Below, piece by piece: positions 1 to 10,953 of a stretch of DNA of 42,601 nt (positions are counted from its first letter, which is position 1; each line of letters starts with the position of its first letter). The stretch is from Terriglobales bacterium (GTDB lineage: Bacteria > Acidobacteriota > Terriglobia > Terriglobales > Acidobacteriaceae), in assembly GCA_035937135.1 (NCBI GenBank), contig DASYVL010000094.1:1-42601 (forward strand). Reading direction: 5' to 3'. The position numbers and the translations under genes were made by a program. A model generated the notes under the pieces. It ran no database searches. It was not told the origin of the DNA and was given only the letters and a program-made list of their open reading frames with translations.

Positions 1-1398
1 GCGGATGATGTCGCCCAGAAGTTCGAAGAAGGTGAACACCAGGGTCAGCAGGACGAAGGTGGAAAGAACCAATCCGAAATAGACGGCAAAGTCGCGCAGG
101 ACGTACTCGTCGAGGATCTGCGGGAAGCCGGCGCCGAACACCCGGCGGGGGGAAGCCACGCGCTCGAAGCCTCCGGCCTTCTCCGCGCGGTGCAAGACGT
201 GTTGCCGCATCCAGGTGACAGCCTCGCGGAAGGACCCGAGCTCGATGGGCATGCGGTTGACGCGCCGGTAGAGCAGCAGCCCGCCCGCCAGGAAGATGAC
301 GTTTGCCATCCACATGCTTATGCCAGGCGCGAGCTGGCCCTGGCGGCCGAGCGACACGCCGGTGAGCCAGAGGAAGTAGTACACAAACACCAGAAGGAAG
401 GTGAGGACAAAGCCGGTGGACTTGCCGCCCTTGTGCGCCGAGAGACCCAGGGGGATGCCGACCAGCGCCAGCACCAGGCAGGAGGTGGGCAGGGCCAGGC
501 GGCGGTTCAATTCCACCCAGGACCAGTTGGCCTGGGCCGCCGTTCCGGTGCGCGCGCGGTCCAGCAGCTGGCGGTTGGACATTTCTTTGTAGGAAAGCGA
601 GCCCGGGGCCCGCGTCGCGCTCTCCGGCCGGTCGATGTGCAGCGTGGACTTGCCCAGTTTGGAGATCGCGTACTGCGCCGGCGAGCGCGGGTCCACTTCG
701 TGCTGCCAGCCGTTGGCCAGCTCCAGGCGCAGGGTGGTGGGGGATTCGTTGACAACCACGCCCTCCTCGGCTAGCGTGAGCTTCGGCGCCGAGGGCGCGT
801 TGAGATCGGCGAGAAAGACGCGCTTCCATACCACCGCACCCGACGCCACTTCGGTGTCCTGCACGTAGAGCACGTAGTTCTTGAAGTCTTCGTAGAAGAC
901 GCGGGGCTGGACCTCGAAGGGAGCCTGGGTGCTCTTGAGCTGGTCCTGGAGCCCGGCGAAGGCGGCGGCGGAGCGAGGCGCGATCCACAGGGTGTTCACC
1001 AGAGCCAGGACCCAGGCCGCCACTGCGATTATGGCAATCACCCGCAGGAACAACCCGGCCCCGATGCCGCTGGCGCGCAAGGCGGTGACCTCGCTGTCCG
1101 CCGCCAGCCGGCTGAGCGCGATCAGGATCCCCACCAGGACGCCCATGGGGATGGTCCACACCAGGAATCCGGGCAGGGCGAGCAGGATGAGCTGGGCCAG
1201 GCTGAGGAGCGGGGCGCTGTTGCGCACCGCTACCTCCAGGATGCGCCCCACGGTGGGCATGAAGAACACGAAGGTGAACAGCGTGACCCCGATGGCGGCC
1301 CAGGAGAGCACTTCGCGCAGGATGTATCGGGTGAGGATGCGCACGGGCGATTCCGCTTCGAGTCTAGCATGTCCCTGCGGCGGCCGCGGGGCCGGCAT
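1..1398 (-). CDS. LptF-LptG tandem-fusion LPS export permease (3' end outside window)
   Basis: The reverse strand is open for 466 codons from ATG 1398 to the left edge. The first ~380 residues form a complete YjgP/YjgQ (LptF/LptG) permease: membrane segments near residues 27-45, 65-85 and 110-135, a periplasmic beta-rich part, then three more membrane segments. Near residue 428 a second copy begins (ILDEYVLRDF, then a long hydrophobic helix), the usual N-terminus of this family. The protein therefore looks like two permease halves in one chain. LptF and LptG normally pair with the LptB ATPase to pull LPS out of the inner membrane. The start is supported by AGGAGG six bases upstream of the ATG; GTG 1344 is a weaker alternative. 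It is divergent from the GH57 gene, with only 28 bases between the two start codons. Confidence 0.88.
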   Translation of the reverse strand, partial: MPAPRPPQGHARLEAESPVRILTRYILREVLSWAAIGVTLFTFVFFMPTVGRILEVAVRNSAPLLSLAQLILLALPGFLVWTIPMGVLVGILIALSRLAADSEVTALRASGIGAGLFLRVIAIIAVAAWVLALVNTLWIAPRSAAAFAGLQDQLKSTQAPFEVQPRVFYEDFKNYVLYVQDTEVASGAVVWKRVFLADLNAPSAPKLTLAEEGVVVNESPTTLRLELANGWQHEVDPRSPAQYAISKLGKSTLHIDRPESATRAPGSLSYKEMSNRQLLDRARTGTAAQANWSWVELNRRLALPTSCLVLALVGIPLGLSAHKGGKSTGFVLTFLLVFVYYFLWLTGVSLGRQGQLAPGISMWMANVIFLAGGLLLYRRVNRMPIELGSFREAVTWMRQHVLHRAEKAGGFERVASPRRVFGAGFPQILDEYVLRDFAVYFGLVLSTFVLLTLVFTFFELLGDIIR

Positions 1399-1426
1399 TC
1401 CTGCCCTCCTGGAGTTCGCTGCCTAG

Positions 1427-3637
1427 ATGCCCAAGCTGCGCATCGTCTTTCTCTGGCACATGCACCAGCCCTATTACAAGGACCTGGTCAGCGGCGAGTA
1501 TCGCCTGCCCTGGGTGCGCCTGCATGCCCTCAAGGACTACTACGGCATGGTCCAGCTGCTGGAGGAATTCCCGCAGATCCACCAGACCTTCAACCTGGTG
1601 CCCTCGCTGATCGCGCAGATCGAGGACTACGTGGCCGGCACCGCGCGCGATCCCTTCCTCGACGTCGCCGCCAAGCCGGCGCGCGACCTCACCGCCGAGG
1701 AGCGGCAGTTCGCCCTGCAGTATCTGTTTCAGGCGAACCAGACGAACATGATCGGGCGCTATCCCCGCTACCAGGAGCTGTGGGAGAAATTTCCCCCGCA
1801 GGACCGCGACCTGGAGCGGGCGGCGAAGCAATTCCAGGCGCAGGATTTCGCCGACCTGCAAGTGCTCTCGCAGCTCGCCTGGTGCGATGAGTTCTTCCTC
1901 GATGACCCGGAGCTTGCCGCCCTGATCCGCAAAGGGAGAGGGTATTCGGAGTCGGACCAGCAAATGCTGATCCGCAAGCAGCGGGAGTTCCTGGCCCAGG
2001 TGCTGCCGGCGTACCAGGCCGCGGCCCAGCGCGGCGGCATCGAGATCTCAGCTTCGCCCTTCTACCACCCCATTCTTCCCCTGCTGTGCGACACGGACCT
2101 GGGCCGCGTCTCCTCGCCCGGGCTGCCGCTGCCCCAGGAGCGCTTCCAGCATCCCGAAGACGCGGAGGAGCAACTGCGCCGCGGGCTGGCATTGCACGAG
2201 CGCGTCTTCGGGATGCGTCCGCGAGGCATCTGGCCGTCCGAGGGCAGCGTCTCGGACGAGGTGCTGGCCATAGCTTACCGCCTGGGCTTCAACTGGGTCG
2301 CCACCGACGAAGGCGTGCTCAGCCGCTCGCTCGGCTCCTCCATCCGGCGCGATGACGCTGGACGCCTGGCCGGCGGCGGCGCGGAGCGGCTCTACACCAT
2401 CTATCGTTACGAGAAGGAGTCGGCCGCGGTCCACATGCTCTTCCGCGACCACACGCTCTCCGACCTGATCGGGTTTGTGTATGCCGGGATGCCCGCGGCC
2501 CAGGCAGCAGCGGACTTCATCCAAAAAATCAGGGATTCGGCGCAGCCGGTTCTCCGGGCAGGGAAAGACGCGGTGGTTTCCATCATCCTCGACGGCGAGA
2601 ATGCCTGGGAGTACTACCCGCGCTCGGGGCGGGAGTTCCTGCGGCGCGTGTATGACGCCATCCAGAAAGCCCCGGACCTGGAGGCGGTGACGGTCTCCGA
2701 GGCCATCGCGCGCCACCAGGACTTCGGCAAGCTGGCCTCGCTGACGCCGGGCTCCTGGATCAACGCTAACTTCAACGTGTGGATCGGCTCGCCGGAGGAC
2801 AACCACGCCTGGGACTACCTTTCCGCCGCTCGCAATGTCTATGCCGAAGTCGCTCCCGCCGCGCCGGAACGGCAACGCGTCTTGGCCTTCGAGGAGTTAC
2901 TGATCGCCGAGGGCAGCGACTGGAACTGGTGGTACGGTCCCGAGCACCACTCCGCCAACGACCGCGACTTCGACGAGCTCTACCGCAAGCACCTTTCCAA
3001 CGTCTATCAGGCACTGGGCGAGGCTCCGCCGGACTCCCTGGCCCAGCCCATCCTCACGGGCGTGTCGCGGCCTTACTTCGTGCCCCAGACCGCCTACATC
3101 CATCCCCGCATCGATGGCGATCTGCTGGGCTACTTCGACTGGATGGGAGCCGCCATCTACACCGCCGACCGGCGCAGCTCCGCCATGCATGGCCGGCGCT
3201 TCCTGCTGGACGCGGCGTATGCCGGCATCGACGAGCAGAACGTCTATGCGCGGCTGGACTTTGCGCGCGGCAGCCGCGAAGCCGACCTGGATCTGGTTCT
3301 TAACCTGGAGACCGTGCAGCCGGGCGCTCCCGAGGCACACTGCCGGCTGCGCCTGGATGTCAGCATCTCCAGCGGCGCAGTCGCGGCATGGAAGCTGGAA
3401 CGGCAGGACGGAGAGGGCGAACTGGCCAGCGACGCGCAGCCGGGAGGGCTGGAAGTCCGCCTGAGAAAGGTCCTGGAATTGAAGGTGCCGCTGACTCAAC
3501 TGCAGGCGGCCGCGGGAGACAACCTGCGCCTCTGCTTCAGCACGTGGAAGGGCGGACTACCCACCGACTCCTTGCCCATCGAGGGCTGCATCGAGCTGCA
3601 GGTGCTCAGCGAAGCGGAGCTGGCGGCGCGATCCTGA
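1427..3637 (+). CDS. Glycoside hydrolase family 57 protein
   Basis: The 736-residue protein shows all five GH57 blocks: HMHQP (residues 11-15), the EISASPFYHP block, WPSE with the expected nucleophile Glu272, FRDHTLSD with the expected acid/base Asp341, and DGENAW from residue 389. GH57 enzymes are retaining alpha-glucan hydrolases or transferases (alpha-amylase, 4-alpha-glucanotransferase, branching enzyme). The exact activity cannot be read from the sequence. No signal peptide is visible, so action on a cytoplasmic glucan such as glycogen is likely. After the catalytic barrel, the last ~200 residues look like a beta-rich accessory domain. Shine-Dalgarno support is weak (GGAG about 13 bases upstream). 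The gene stands alone between the divergent LptFG gene and a convergent secreted protein. Confidence 0.9.
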   Translation: MPKLRIVFLWHMHQPYYKDLVSGEYRLPWVRLHALKDYYGMVQLLEEFPQIHQTFNLVPSLIAQIEDYVAGTARDPFLDVAAKPARDLTAEERQFALQYLFQANQTNMIGRYPRYQELWEKFPPQDRDLERAAKQFQAQDFADLQVLSQLAWCDEFFLDDPELAALIRKGRGYSESDQQMLIRKQREFLAQVLPAYQAAAQRGGIEISASPFYHPILPLLCDTDLGRVSSPGLPLPQERFQHPEDAEEQLRRGLALHERVFGMRPRGIWPSEGSVSDEVLAIAYRLGFNWVATDEGVLSRSLGSSIRRDDAGRLAGGGAERLYTIYRYEKESAAVHMLFRDHTLSDLIGFVYAGMPAAQAAADFIQKIRDSAQPVLRAGKDAVVSIILDGENAWEYYPRSGREFLRRVYDAIQKAPDLEAVTVSEAIARHQDFGKLASLTPGSWINANFNVWIGSPEDNHAWDYLSAARNVYAEVAPAAPERQRVLAFEELLIAEGSDWNWWYGPEHHSANDRDFDELYRKHLSNVYQALGEAPPDSLAQPILTGVSRPYFVPQTAYIHPRIDGDLLGYFDWMGAAIYTADRRSSAMHGRRFLLDAAYAGIDEQNVYARLDFARGSREADLDLVLNLETVQPGAPEAHCRLRLDVSISSGAVAAWKLERQDGEGELASDAQPGGLEVRLRKVLELKVPLTQLQAAAGDNLRLCFSTWKGGLPTDSLPIEGCIELQVLSEAELAARS

Positions 3638-3681
3638 CCCAAGGGGGAGGGGCTCTTTCGCGCCGCCGCTCTACGCTGCCG

Positions 3682-4314
3682 CTATTTCCCGGAACTACTG
3701 GAGCTCATACTCATCGGGCGATTCAGCTCCATGACGATCTCGCTGCCCGCGGGCAGCTCCGCCGACTTGTGCTTGGAGAGCCAGTGGGCCACGGTCACGC
3801 CCGCGCCGATGGTCGCCCCGATCACGGCGCCTTTGCCTCCAGCGGCGACGGCTCCCACGCCCAACCCGGCGCCGGTGCCGATGGCGATGTTGCGCATGTC
3901 TTTTCCGTCGCGCCCCTTGCCTTTGATCTGCCCCTCGTCATTCACGGAGGTCTTGGTGGAAGCGTCGGTATCCACCACCGTGGCGTGGAACTCATACTTC
4001 TCGCCGTTGGGCATGGTGATGGAATCGGGCCGCAGCTCGATGGTGGGCTTGCCCTTGACGCGGCGCGGCTGCGTGAGCTTCACGATCTGCCCCTGGATGG
4101 CCGCTCCTGCCGGGATGACGGTTTTGCCGTTCAGCATCACCGGCTCCGTCACCCGGCCGGCGAAGGTGTCGCCGACTTTGTTGGTCTGAGTGGAGATGGG
4201 AGTCTCCAGCTTCATGTGCACGGCGGTACCTGACGGCAGCGACAACGACTCCTGGGCCAGCAGCGCGCCGGCGAACAGTGCGGCCAGAACGCATGCGGCA
4301 AAGAACTTCTTCAT
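3682..4314 (-). CDS. Secreted protein with glycine-zipper segment
   Basis: This is a 210-residue protein with a clear Sec signal peptide (MKKFFAACVLAALFAGALLA, cleavage after about residue 20). The start at 4314 is fixed by GGAGG five to six bases upstream. The open frame continues much further upstream, but that part has no ribosome site and lies in the promoter region of eno. The mature protein has a beta-rich N-terminal half (LPSGTAVHMKLETPIS and similar). A Gly/Ala-rich stretch follows near residues 145-175 (GTGAGLGVGAVAAGG and following), resembling a glycine zipper that can insert in or pack against a membrane. The end is Ser-rich. The likely location is the periplasm or outer membrane. 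No enzymatic motif is visible and the function is unknown. Confidence 0.82.
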   Translation of the reverse strand: MKKFFAACVLAALFAGALLAQESLSLPSGTAVHMKLETPISTQTNKVGDTFAGRVTEPVMLNGKTVIPAGAAIQGQIVKLTQPRRVKGKPTIELRPDSITMPNGEKYEFHATVVDTDASTKTSVNDEGQIKGKGRDGKDMRNIAIGTGAGLGVGAVAAGGKGAVIGATIGAGVTVAHWLSKHKSAELPAGSEIVMELNRPMSMSSSSSGK

Positions 4315-4455
4315 GATTGACCTCCTACCTGACTGTAAAACACCTAGAAAACAGGGACAATAGCCTAAGTAAGGGGGGAACCAGCCGAGGTACGGGAGAA
4401 GGGTTAACGCGGGATAGGCTCCAGATTCCACGGGAGAGTGCTGAGCCCACGGTGA

Positions 4456-5832
<1,377 letters not shown>

Positions 5833-5838
5833 GGACTC

Positions 5839-7461
5839 ATGGCCCGACCAAAACCTCTTGTCCTCGTCATCCTCGACGGCTGGGGCTACGCTCCGCCGTC
5901 GAAGGCCAATGCCATCTCGCTGGCGCGCAAGCCCAACTACGACCGCCTGCTGAAAGAATTTCCCAACACGCTCATTCACACCAGCGGGCGCTACGTCGGG
6001 CTGGCCGACGGGCAGATGGGCAATAGCGAGGTCGGCCACCTGAACATTGGCGCCGGACGCGTCGTGTACATGGATATCACCCGCATCGACGGCATGATCG
6101 CGAACGGCGATTTCTTCTCCGACCCGACCTTGCTCGACGTCATCAAGCATGCGCGCTCCGGCGGGCGGCGGTTGCACCTGTTTGGCCTGCTCTCAGACGG
6201 CGGCGTGCACTCTCACCAGAATCATCTCTACGCCCTGCTGCGCATGGCCAAGCAGGACGGCGTGGAGCGCGTCTTCGTGCACTGCTTCATGGACGGGCGC
6301 GACACCCTGTCCACCAACGGCGCCGGCTACATCGAGCAACTACAACAGAAGATGCGCGAGTTCGGCACGGGAAAGATCGCCACCGTCAACGGCCGCTACT
6401 ATGCCATGGACCGCGACCGGCGCTGGCCCCGCATCGCCAAGGCGTTCGCGGCGATGGTCGAGGGCAACGGTGAAGGCGGCGCGTTCGTGGATCCGGTGCA
6501 GGGCGTGAAGGAGTCCTACAACCGCGGCGTGACCGACGAGTTCATCGTGCCGTTCGTAGTCACCGACAATCGCGGCGAGGCGCTGGGGCGCATCCGCGAC
6601 GAGGACGCCTGCCTCTGCTTCAACTTCCGCTCCGACCGCGCGCGGCAGATCACGCGCGCCCTGGCCCGCAACAGCGGCCTCGCCGCCGAGCATGGGAACG
6701 ACCTCCCCGATGCCGCCGGCCTGGACGCCGAGATTCCCCATAGCCGCGTGCCCAAGAACCTGAAGTACGTCTGCATGACGCGCTATGACAAAAAGTTCAC
6801 GCTCCCAGTCGTGATCCCGCCCGAGCCGCTGGAAAACATCCTGGCCAATGTGATGGGCAACCTGGGGCTGCGCAACCTGCGCGTGGCGGAGACAGAGAAA
6901 TACGCGCACGTCACCTACTTCTTCAACGGGGGCGTGGAGCAGCCCTTTCCCGGGGAGGAGCGCGTGCTGGTGCCCTCGCCCAAGGTGGTCACCTACGACC
7001 TGCAGCCGGAAATGAGCGCGGCGGGCATCGCGGACGAAGTGGTGAAGGCGGCCGAGGGCGGGACGTTCGACGTGGTCATCGTGAACTTTGCCAACGCCGA
7101 CATGGTGGGCCACTCGGGGAAGATCGAGCCGACCGTGAAGGCGGTAGCGACGGTGGACGCCTGCCTGGGCCGCATCCACGACGCAATCCGCCGCGCGGGC
7201 GGCGCCATGCTGGTGACCGCCGACCACGGCAACGCCGAGCTGATGATCGATCCCGCCACCGGCGGGCCGCACACCGCGCACACCACCAATCCCGTACCCT
7301 TCATCCTGGTGACGGAGGACGCCGCGCGCTTCAGCCTGCGCCCGGACGGCGCGCTGCAAGACATCTCACCCACCATCCTCGGCATGTTGGGAGCCGCCCA
7401 GCCGGCGGAGATGACCGGGCGCGACCTGCGCGTCCCGCTGGCGGCCCCGCGATCCTCGTGA
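5839..7461 (+). CDS. gpmI: 2,3-bisphosphoglycerate-independent phosphoglycerate mutase
   Basis: This cytoplasmic, metal-dependent enzyme interconverts 3- and 2-phosphoglycerate. At 540 residues it is close to the usual ~510-550. LVILDGWGY supplies the first metal site, and [14 protein letters not shown] carries the phosphorylated serine (Ser63). FMDGRDT and the C-terminal TADHGNAE metal-binding motif are also present. These are the alkaline-phosphatase-superfamily features of the cofactor-independent class, not the dPGM class. The gene follows eno directly, and its TGA overlaps the GTG start of the next gene by four bases, which suggests translational coupling. Confidence 0.97.
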   Translation: MARPKPLVLVILDGWGYAPPSKANAISLARKPNYDRLLKEFPNTLIHTSGRYVGLADGQMGNSEVGHLNIGAGRVVYMDITRIDGMIANGDFFSDPTLLDVIKHARSGGRRLHLFGLLSDGGVHSHQNHLYALLRMAKQDGVERVFVHCFMDGRDTLSTNGAGYIEQLQQKMREFGTGKIATVNGRYYAMDRDRRWPRIAKAFAAMVEGNGEGGAFVDPVQGVKESYNRGVTDEFIVPFVVTDNRGEALGRIRDEDACLCFNFRSDRARQITRALARNSGLAAEHGNDLPDAAGLDAEIPHSRVPKNLKYVCMTRYDKKFTLPVVIPPEPLENILANVMGNLGLRNLRVAETEKYAHVTYFFNGGVEQPFPGEERVLVPSPKVVTYDLQPEMSAAGIADEVVKAAEGGTFDVVIVNFANADMVGHSGKIEPTVKAVATVDACLGRIHDAIRRAGGAMLVTADHGNAELMIDPATGGPHTAHTTNPVPFILVTEDAARFSLRPDGALQDISPTILGMLGAAQPAEMTGRDLRVPLAAPRSS

Positions 7462-8453
7462 GCCGCGCCTTCAAGCTTGTCATCTGCGTCCGCCACGCCT
7501 TCGAGCTGTGGACCGCGCCGGCGTGGTTCAGTGAGCGACTGCGGAAAGATTTCCCCCAGCTTCAGATCGCGCACCTGCCGGACTACAAGAGCCTGACCGA
7601 AGAGATCCGCGACGCCGAGGTCTTTGTGGGCTGGTCGCTGCGGGCGGAGCAGGTGGCCGCGGCGAAGAAACTGCGCTGGGTGCACTCGACCGCTGCCGCC
7701 GTCCACCAGTTGCTCTCGCCGGAGCTGGTGGCAGGCGAGATCGTGCTGACCAACTCCACCCAAGTCCACGGGCCAGTGGTGGCCGAGCACGCGCTGGCGC
7801 TGATCCTGGCGCTGGCCAAGCGCCTCCCCTCGGCGGTCAAGCTGCAGCAGCGCGGAGTGTGGGGCCAGGCGGCGATGTGGGAAGATCGGCCGCGCCCGCG
7901 CGAGGTGGCAGGCGCGACCTTAGGCGTGGTCGGCTTGGGGAATATCGGAGGCGAACTGGTGCGGCTGGCTCGCGCCCTTGGGATGAAAGTCCTCGCCGTG
8001 CGTGAGCATCCGGAGAAGGGGACTGGAGGCGCGGATGAGGTCTATGGGCCGGAGCAGTTGGCCCAAGTCCTCGGGGAAGCCGACTACGTGGTTCTGGCGG
8101 CGCCGCTCACCGAAAAGTCGCGCGGCCTGATGAACGCCGAGCGGCTGGCGCGGATGAAGCCGGACGCGTTCCTCATTAACGTCAGCCGGGGCGCGCTGGT
8201 GGACGAGGCAGCGTTGGCGGCGGCGCTCCAGAAGCATACGATTGCGGGAGCGGCGCTCGACGTCTTCGCCACCGAGCCGCTGCCGGCGAAGTCGCCGCTG
8301 TGGCGGCTGGAGAACCTCCTCATCACTCCGCACACCGCGGCGGTCACCGAGCGGCTCTGGGAGCGGCACTACGAGCTGCTCGCCGACAACCTGCGGCGCT
8401 ACCTCGCCGGCCAGCCGCTGCGCGGCGTGGTAGACAAGACCCGGGGATACTAG
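7458..8453 (+). CDS. D-isomer specific 2-hydroxyacid dehydrogenase
   Basis: This is a 331-residue NAD(P)-dependent oxidoreductase. The Rossmann motif GLGNIG spans residues 159-164. The catalytic set typical of the family is intact: Arg244 (NVSRG), Glu273 (ATEP) and His292 (TPHT). The substrate cannot be told from sequence; the family includes glyoxylate/hydroxypyruvate reductases, phosphoglycerate dehydrogenases and others. No ACT domain follows, which argues against a classical regulated SerA. It starts with GTG inside the gpmI stop (GTGA overlap). Its place after eno and gpmI fits a role near 3-carbon phosphoglycerate metabolism, but that is inference. Confidence 0.92.
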   Translation: MSRAFKLVICVRHAFELWTAPAWFSERLRKDFPQLQIAHLPDYKSLTEEIRDAEVFVGWSLRAEQVAAAKKLRWVHSTAAAVHQLLSPELVAGEIVLTNSTQVHGPVVAEHALALILALAKRLPSAVKLQQRGVWGQAAMWEDRPRPREVAGATLGVVGLGNIGGELVRLARALGMKVLAVREHPEKGTGGADEVYGPEQLAQVLGEADYVVLAAPLTEKSRGLMNAERLARMKPDAFLINVSRGALVDEAALAAALQKHTIAGAALDVFATEPLPAKSPLWRLENLLITPHTAAVTERLWERHYELLADNLRRYLAGQPLRGVVDKTRGY

Positions 8454-8456
8454 GCC

Positions 8457-8819
8457 ATGCCCGTCCGACGCATGAAGACGTACACCGGGGAGACGGGATA
8501 CGTCTATCAGTACTACTTCGTGGGGAATCGTCCCGCCCTGCCGGACGCGGCGGAGGCCCCGGCGACCGAATTCATTTTTGACGTCACTCCCGACCGCAAG
8601 ACCATGTTTGCGGTGAGCATCTTTCTGAAAGCAGGAGCCCTGGCGGCCTGGGCGGCGGCGCACGGCCGCCAGCTCAGCGAAACCGAGCAGTACGGCGCCG
8701 CCAAGATGCGCCTGTTCCGCGGCTTCGACCAGATCGAGAAGCTCAGGGAAGAGGGCCGTCACCTGAGGATCGAGGCAGCCGACATCGAGGAGCTGCTCGT
8801 GCCTCTGGGCCTCGAATAG
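8457..8819 (+). CDS. Conserved-looking small protein of unknown function
   Basis: This 120-residue soluble protein starts three bases after the dehydrogenase stop and so is probably the last gene of the eno operon. An alternative start is Met6. The N-terminus is rich in aromatic residues (TYTGETGYVYQYYFVG). A beta-type segment follows (EFIFDVTPDRKTMFAVSIFL), then two likely helices and an acidic C-terminal helix (IEAADIEELLVPLG). I do not recognise a family. Codon use and GC match the neighbours and it has no signal peptide or membrane segment, so it looks like a genuine native gene. Confidence 0.7.
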   Translation: MPVRRMKTYTGETGYVYQYYFVGNRPALPDAAEAPATEFIFDVTPDRKTMFAVSIFLKAGALAAWAAAHGRQLSETEQYGAAKMRLFRGFDQIEKLREEGRHLRIEAADIEELLVPLGLE

Positions 8820-8840
8820 GGCGGCGCACCCCCTGCTTTG

Positions 8841-8846
8841 TATAAT
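8841..8846 (+). promoter_or_regulatory. -10 box for the haem operon
   Basis: A perfect TATAAT lies 14 bases before the ATG of the hemX-like gene. A start of transcription 6-8 bases downstream would leave a 5' leader of under 10 bases and no room for a Shine-Dalgarno, so the first gene may be translated from a nearly leaderless mRNA. No clear -35 box is seen. Confidence 0.45.
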
Positions 8847-8860
8847 CGAGCATTCAACCC

Positions 8861-9676
8861 ATGTCCCTGCTTTGGTTAAGAGTGGCTCTGGTGTTTTACG
8901 GCCTGGGCTTGGTGTACGCCCTCGCCGCGCTCGGCGGCCGGGGGAAGCGTATGGCGCGGATCATCCTGCCCGCCATGGGCACGGGAGTGGTGTTCCACTT
9001 CGTTTCCTTGGCTGAGGCGGTGGCGGCCACCGGGCAACTGGCGCCGACCACCATCCACCAGTCAGAGTCGGTCTTCGCCTTCCTTATCCTGCTGCTTTTC
9101 CTGGGGATGTACGGACGCTACCAGACGCTCTCTCCGGGCATCTTCATGTTTCCCCTGGCCTTCCTGCTAACTTTCGCCGCCGCCATGGGACAGTCGCCGC
9201 CGCAGTTTACCTCGACCGCCCTGCGTAGCAGCTGGATCGCCACCCACGTCGCCCTCATCTTCACCGGCTACGCGGCGCTGTTCCTAAGCTTCGCCGCCAG
9301 CCTGCTTTACCTGCTGCAGGAGCGCAGCATCAAGGCCAAGCAGGCCGACGGCCTGATGTCACGCCTGCCCGCGCTCGAAGTGCTGGACGAAATGGGCTAT
9401 CGCGCCCTGCTCTTCGGCTTTCCCTTCATGACCCTGGGACTGCTGGCCGGATCGGTGATCGCGCAGGAGCAGTTCGGCGCCGCCTACCTCCGCGATCCCA
9501 AGATCGTGCTCTCCCTGCTGATGTGGGTGGTGTACCTGGTGCTGGTCTATACCCGGTGGAACGCGGGCTGGCGCGGACGGCGCGCCGCGTTCCTTGCAAC
9601 CTTTGCATTTCTGGCGGCGTTGGGTGCTTGGGCCGCCAATTATTTCAGCGGCGTCCACAGGTTCTTGGGACCATGA
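8861..9676 (+). CDS. CcsA/HemX-family membrane protein
   Basis: This 271-residue integral membrane protein has about eight hydrophobic segments. It resembles the cytochrome c assembly (CcsA/ResC) and HemX family. It lacks an obvious WWD-type haem-handling motif in the visible sequence, which favours the HemX branch. In Bacillus, HemX is encoded next to hemA and controls the level of glutamyl-tRNA reductase. Here the stop overlaps the hemA ATG (ATGA), so the two are translationally coupled, supporting a HemX-type role. A part in cytochrome c maturation remains possible. No ribosome site precedes the ATG. Confidence 0.8.
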   Translation: MSLLWLRVALVFYGLGLVYALAALGGRGKRMARIILPAMGTGVVFHFVSLAEAVAATGQLAPTTIHQSESVFAFLILLLFLGMYGRYQTLSPGIFMFPLAFLLTFAAAMGQSPPQFTSTALRSSWIATHVALIFTGYAALFLSFAASLLYLLQERSIKAKQADGLMSRLPALEVLDEMGYRALLFGFPFMTLGLLAGSVIAQEQFGAAYLRDPKIVLSLLMWVVYLVLVYTRWNAGWRGRRAAFLATFAFLAALGAWAANYFSGVHRFLGP

Positions 9677-10947
9677 CCTTCCTTCTCCTGGGCGTGAATC
9701 ACAAGACGGCGCCGGTCGAAGTGCGCGAGCGGCTCGCCATCCCCGAGTCGCGCCTGGCGGAAGCCACGCGCCGCCTGGCGCAGCATCCGGGCATCGACGA
9801 GGGTTTGGTCCTCTCCACCTGCAACCGGGTGGAGATCCTGGTGGCCTCCGCCAACGGCGCGGCGGATTTGCGCGGCTTCCTGCGGGAATATTTCGCCACC
9901 GACATTACGCCCTACGAGTCCCATCTGTACGAACACCGCGAGAAGGAAGCGGTGCGGCATCTGTTCCGGGTGGCCTCGAGCCTGGATTCCATGGTGGTGG
10001 GCGAGCCACAGATCCTGGGGCAGGTGAAGGAGGCTTACGCCACGGCGCGCGCGGTGGGCGCGGTGCGCTCGCATCTGGACGCGCTCCTCACCCGCGCCTT
10101 CGCCGTGGCCAAGCGCGTGCGCACGGAGACGACGGTGGGCAGCTCGGCGGTGTCCGTGGCTTCGGCAGCCGTGGACCTGGCCAAGAAGATTTTCGGGACG
10201 CTCGAAGGGAAGACCGTTTACCTGGTGGGCGCGGGCAAGATGAGCGAGCTGGCGGCGCGCCACCTGATGGCGCAGGGCGCGAGCTCCATCTTCGTCGCGA
10301 ATCGCACGCACGAGCGCGCGGTGGCGCTGGCCGACCGCTTCGGCGGCCAAGCCATCCTCTTCGAGCAGCTCTACGACACCTGCGACCGCGCCGACATCGT
10401 CCTCACCTCCACCGGCGCGCCCCACGCGCTGTTCCGGCGGGAGCATGGCGAGCTCTTCCTCCAGCGCCGCAAGAACCGCCCCATGTTCTTCATCGACATC
10501 GCGGTGCCCCGCGATGTGGACCCGGAGATGAACAAGTTGGATGGCATCTTCGTGTACGACATTGACGACCTGCAAGCCGTCGTGGCCGGACACGTGGCCG
10601 ACCGGCGCCGCGAGGCGGAGCGCGCCGAAACCATCGTGACGCAGGAAGTGGAGCGCTTCCTGGCGCGCCTGGAGGCGCAGAGCGTCGTTCCGACCATCGT
10701 CTCGCTGCAGGGGCAGCTCGAGACCATTCGCCAGGCGGAGATCGAACGCGTGCGCGGACGCCTGGGCCGGCTCACCCCGGAGCAGGAGCAGGCCGTCGAA
10801 GCGCTCTCCCACGGCATCGTCAACAAGATCCTGCACACTCCCATCACAACGCTGAAGACCACGGCGGGACAGCCGGAAGGCACCACCGTCATCGAGGTCA
10901 TCCGCCGGCTGTTCAACTTGGGCGACGACAAGAAGGCGGGTTCCTGA
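9673..10947 (+). CDS. hemA: Glutamyl-tRNA reductase
   Basis: The product reduces glutamyl-tRNA(Glu) to glutamate-1-semialdehyde, the first committed step of C5-pathway tetrapyrrole synthesis. The 424-residue protein has GVNHKTAPVEVRE at the start, the catalytic Cys50 in LSTCNRVEI, an NADPH-binding domain (VGAGKMSELAARHL) and a C-terminal dimerisation helix. The start is ATG 9673, which overlaps the stop of the hemX-like gene. The open frame continues further upstream but only within that gene. It is followed six bases later by hemC. The C5 route is what is expected outside alphaproteobacteria. Confidence 0.97.
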   Translation: MTFLLLGVNHKTAPVEVRERLAIPESRLAEATRRLAQHPGIDEGLVLSTCNRVEILVASANGAADLRGFLREYFATDITPYESHLYEHREKEAVRHLFRVASSLDSMVVGEPQILGQVKEAYATARAVGAVRSHLDALLTRAFAVAKRVRTETTVGSSAVSVASAAVDLAKKIFGTLEGKTVYLVGAGKMSELAARHLMAQGASSIFVANRTHERAVALADRFGGQAILFEQLYDTCDRADIVLTSTGAPHALFRREHGELFLQRRKNRPMFFIDIAVPRDVDPEMNKLDGIFVYDIDDLQAVVAGHVADRRREAERAETIVTQEVERFLARLEAQSVVPTIVSLQGQLETIRQAEIERVRGRLGRLTPEQEQAVEALSHGIVNKILHTPITTLKTTAGQPEGTTVIEVIRRLFNLGDDKKAGS

Positions 10948-10953
10948 CCGCCC

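Noticed and set aside
190-1426. Several plus-strand open frames over the left edge
   Set aside because: They are antisense to a clearly membrane-protein-coding minus frame (LptF/LptG family). Their translations are low-complexity and match nothing.
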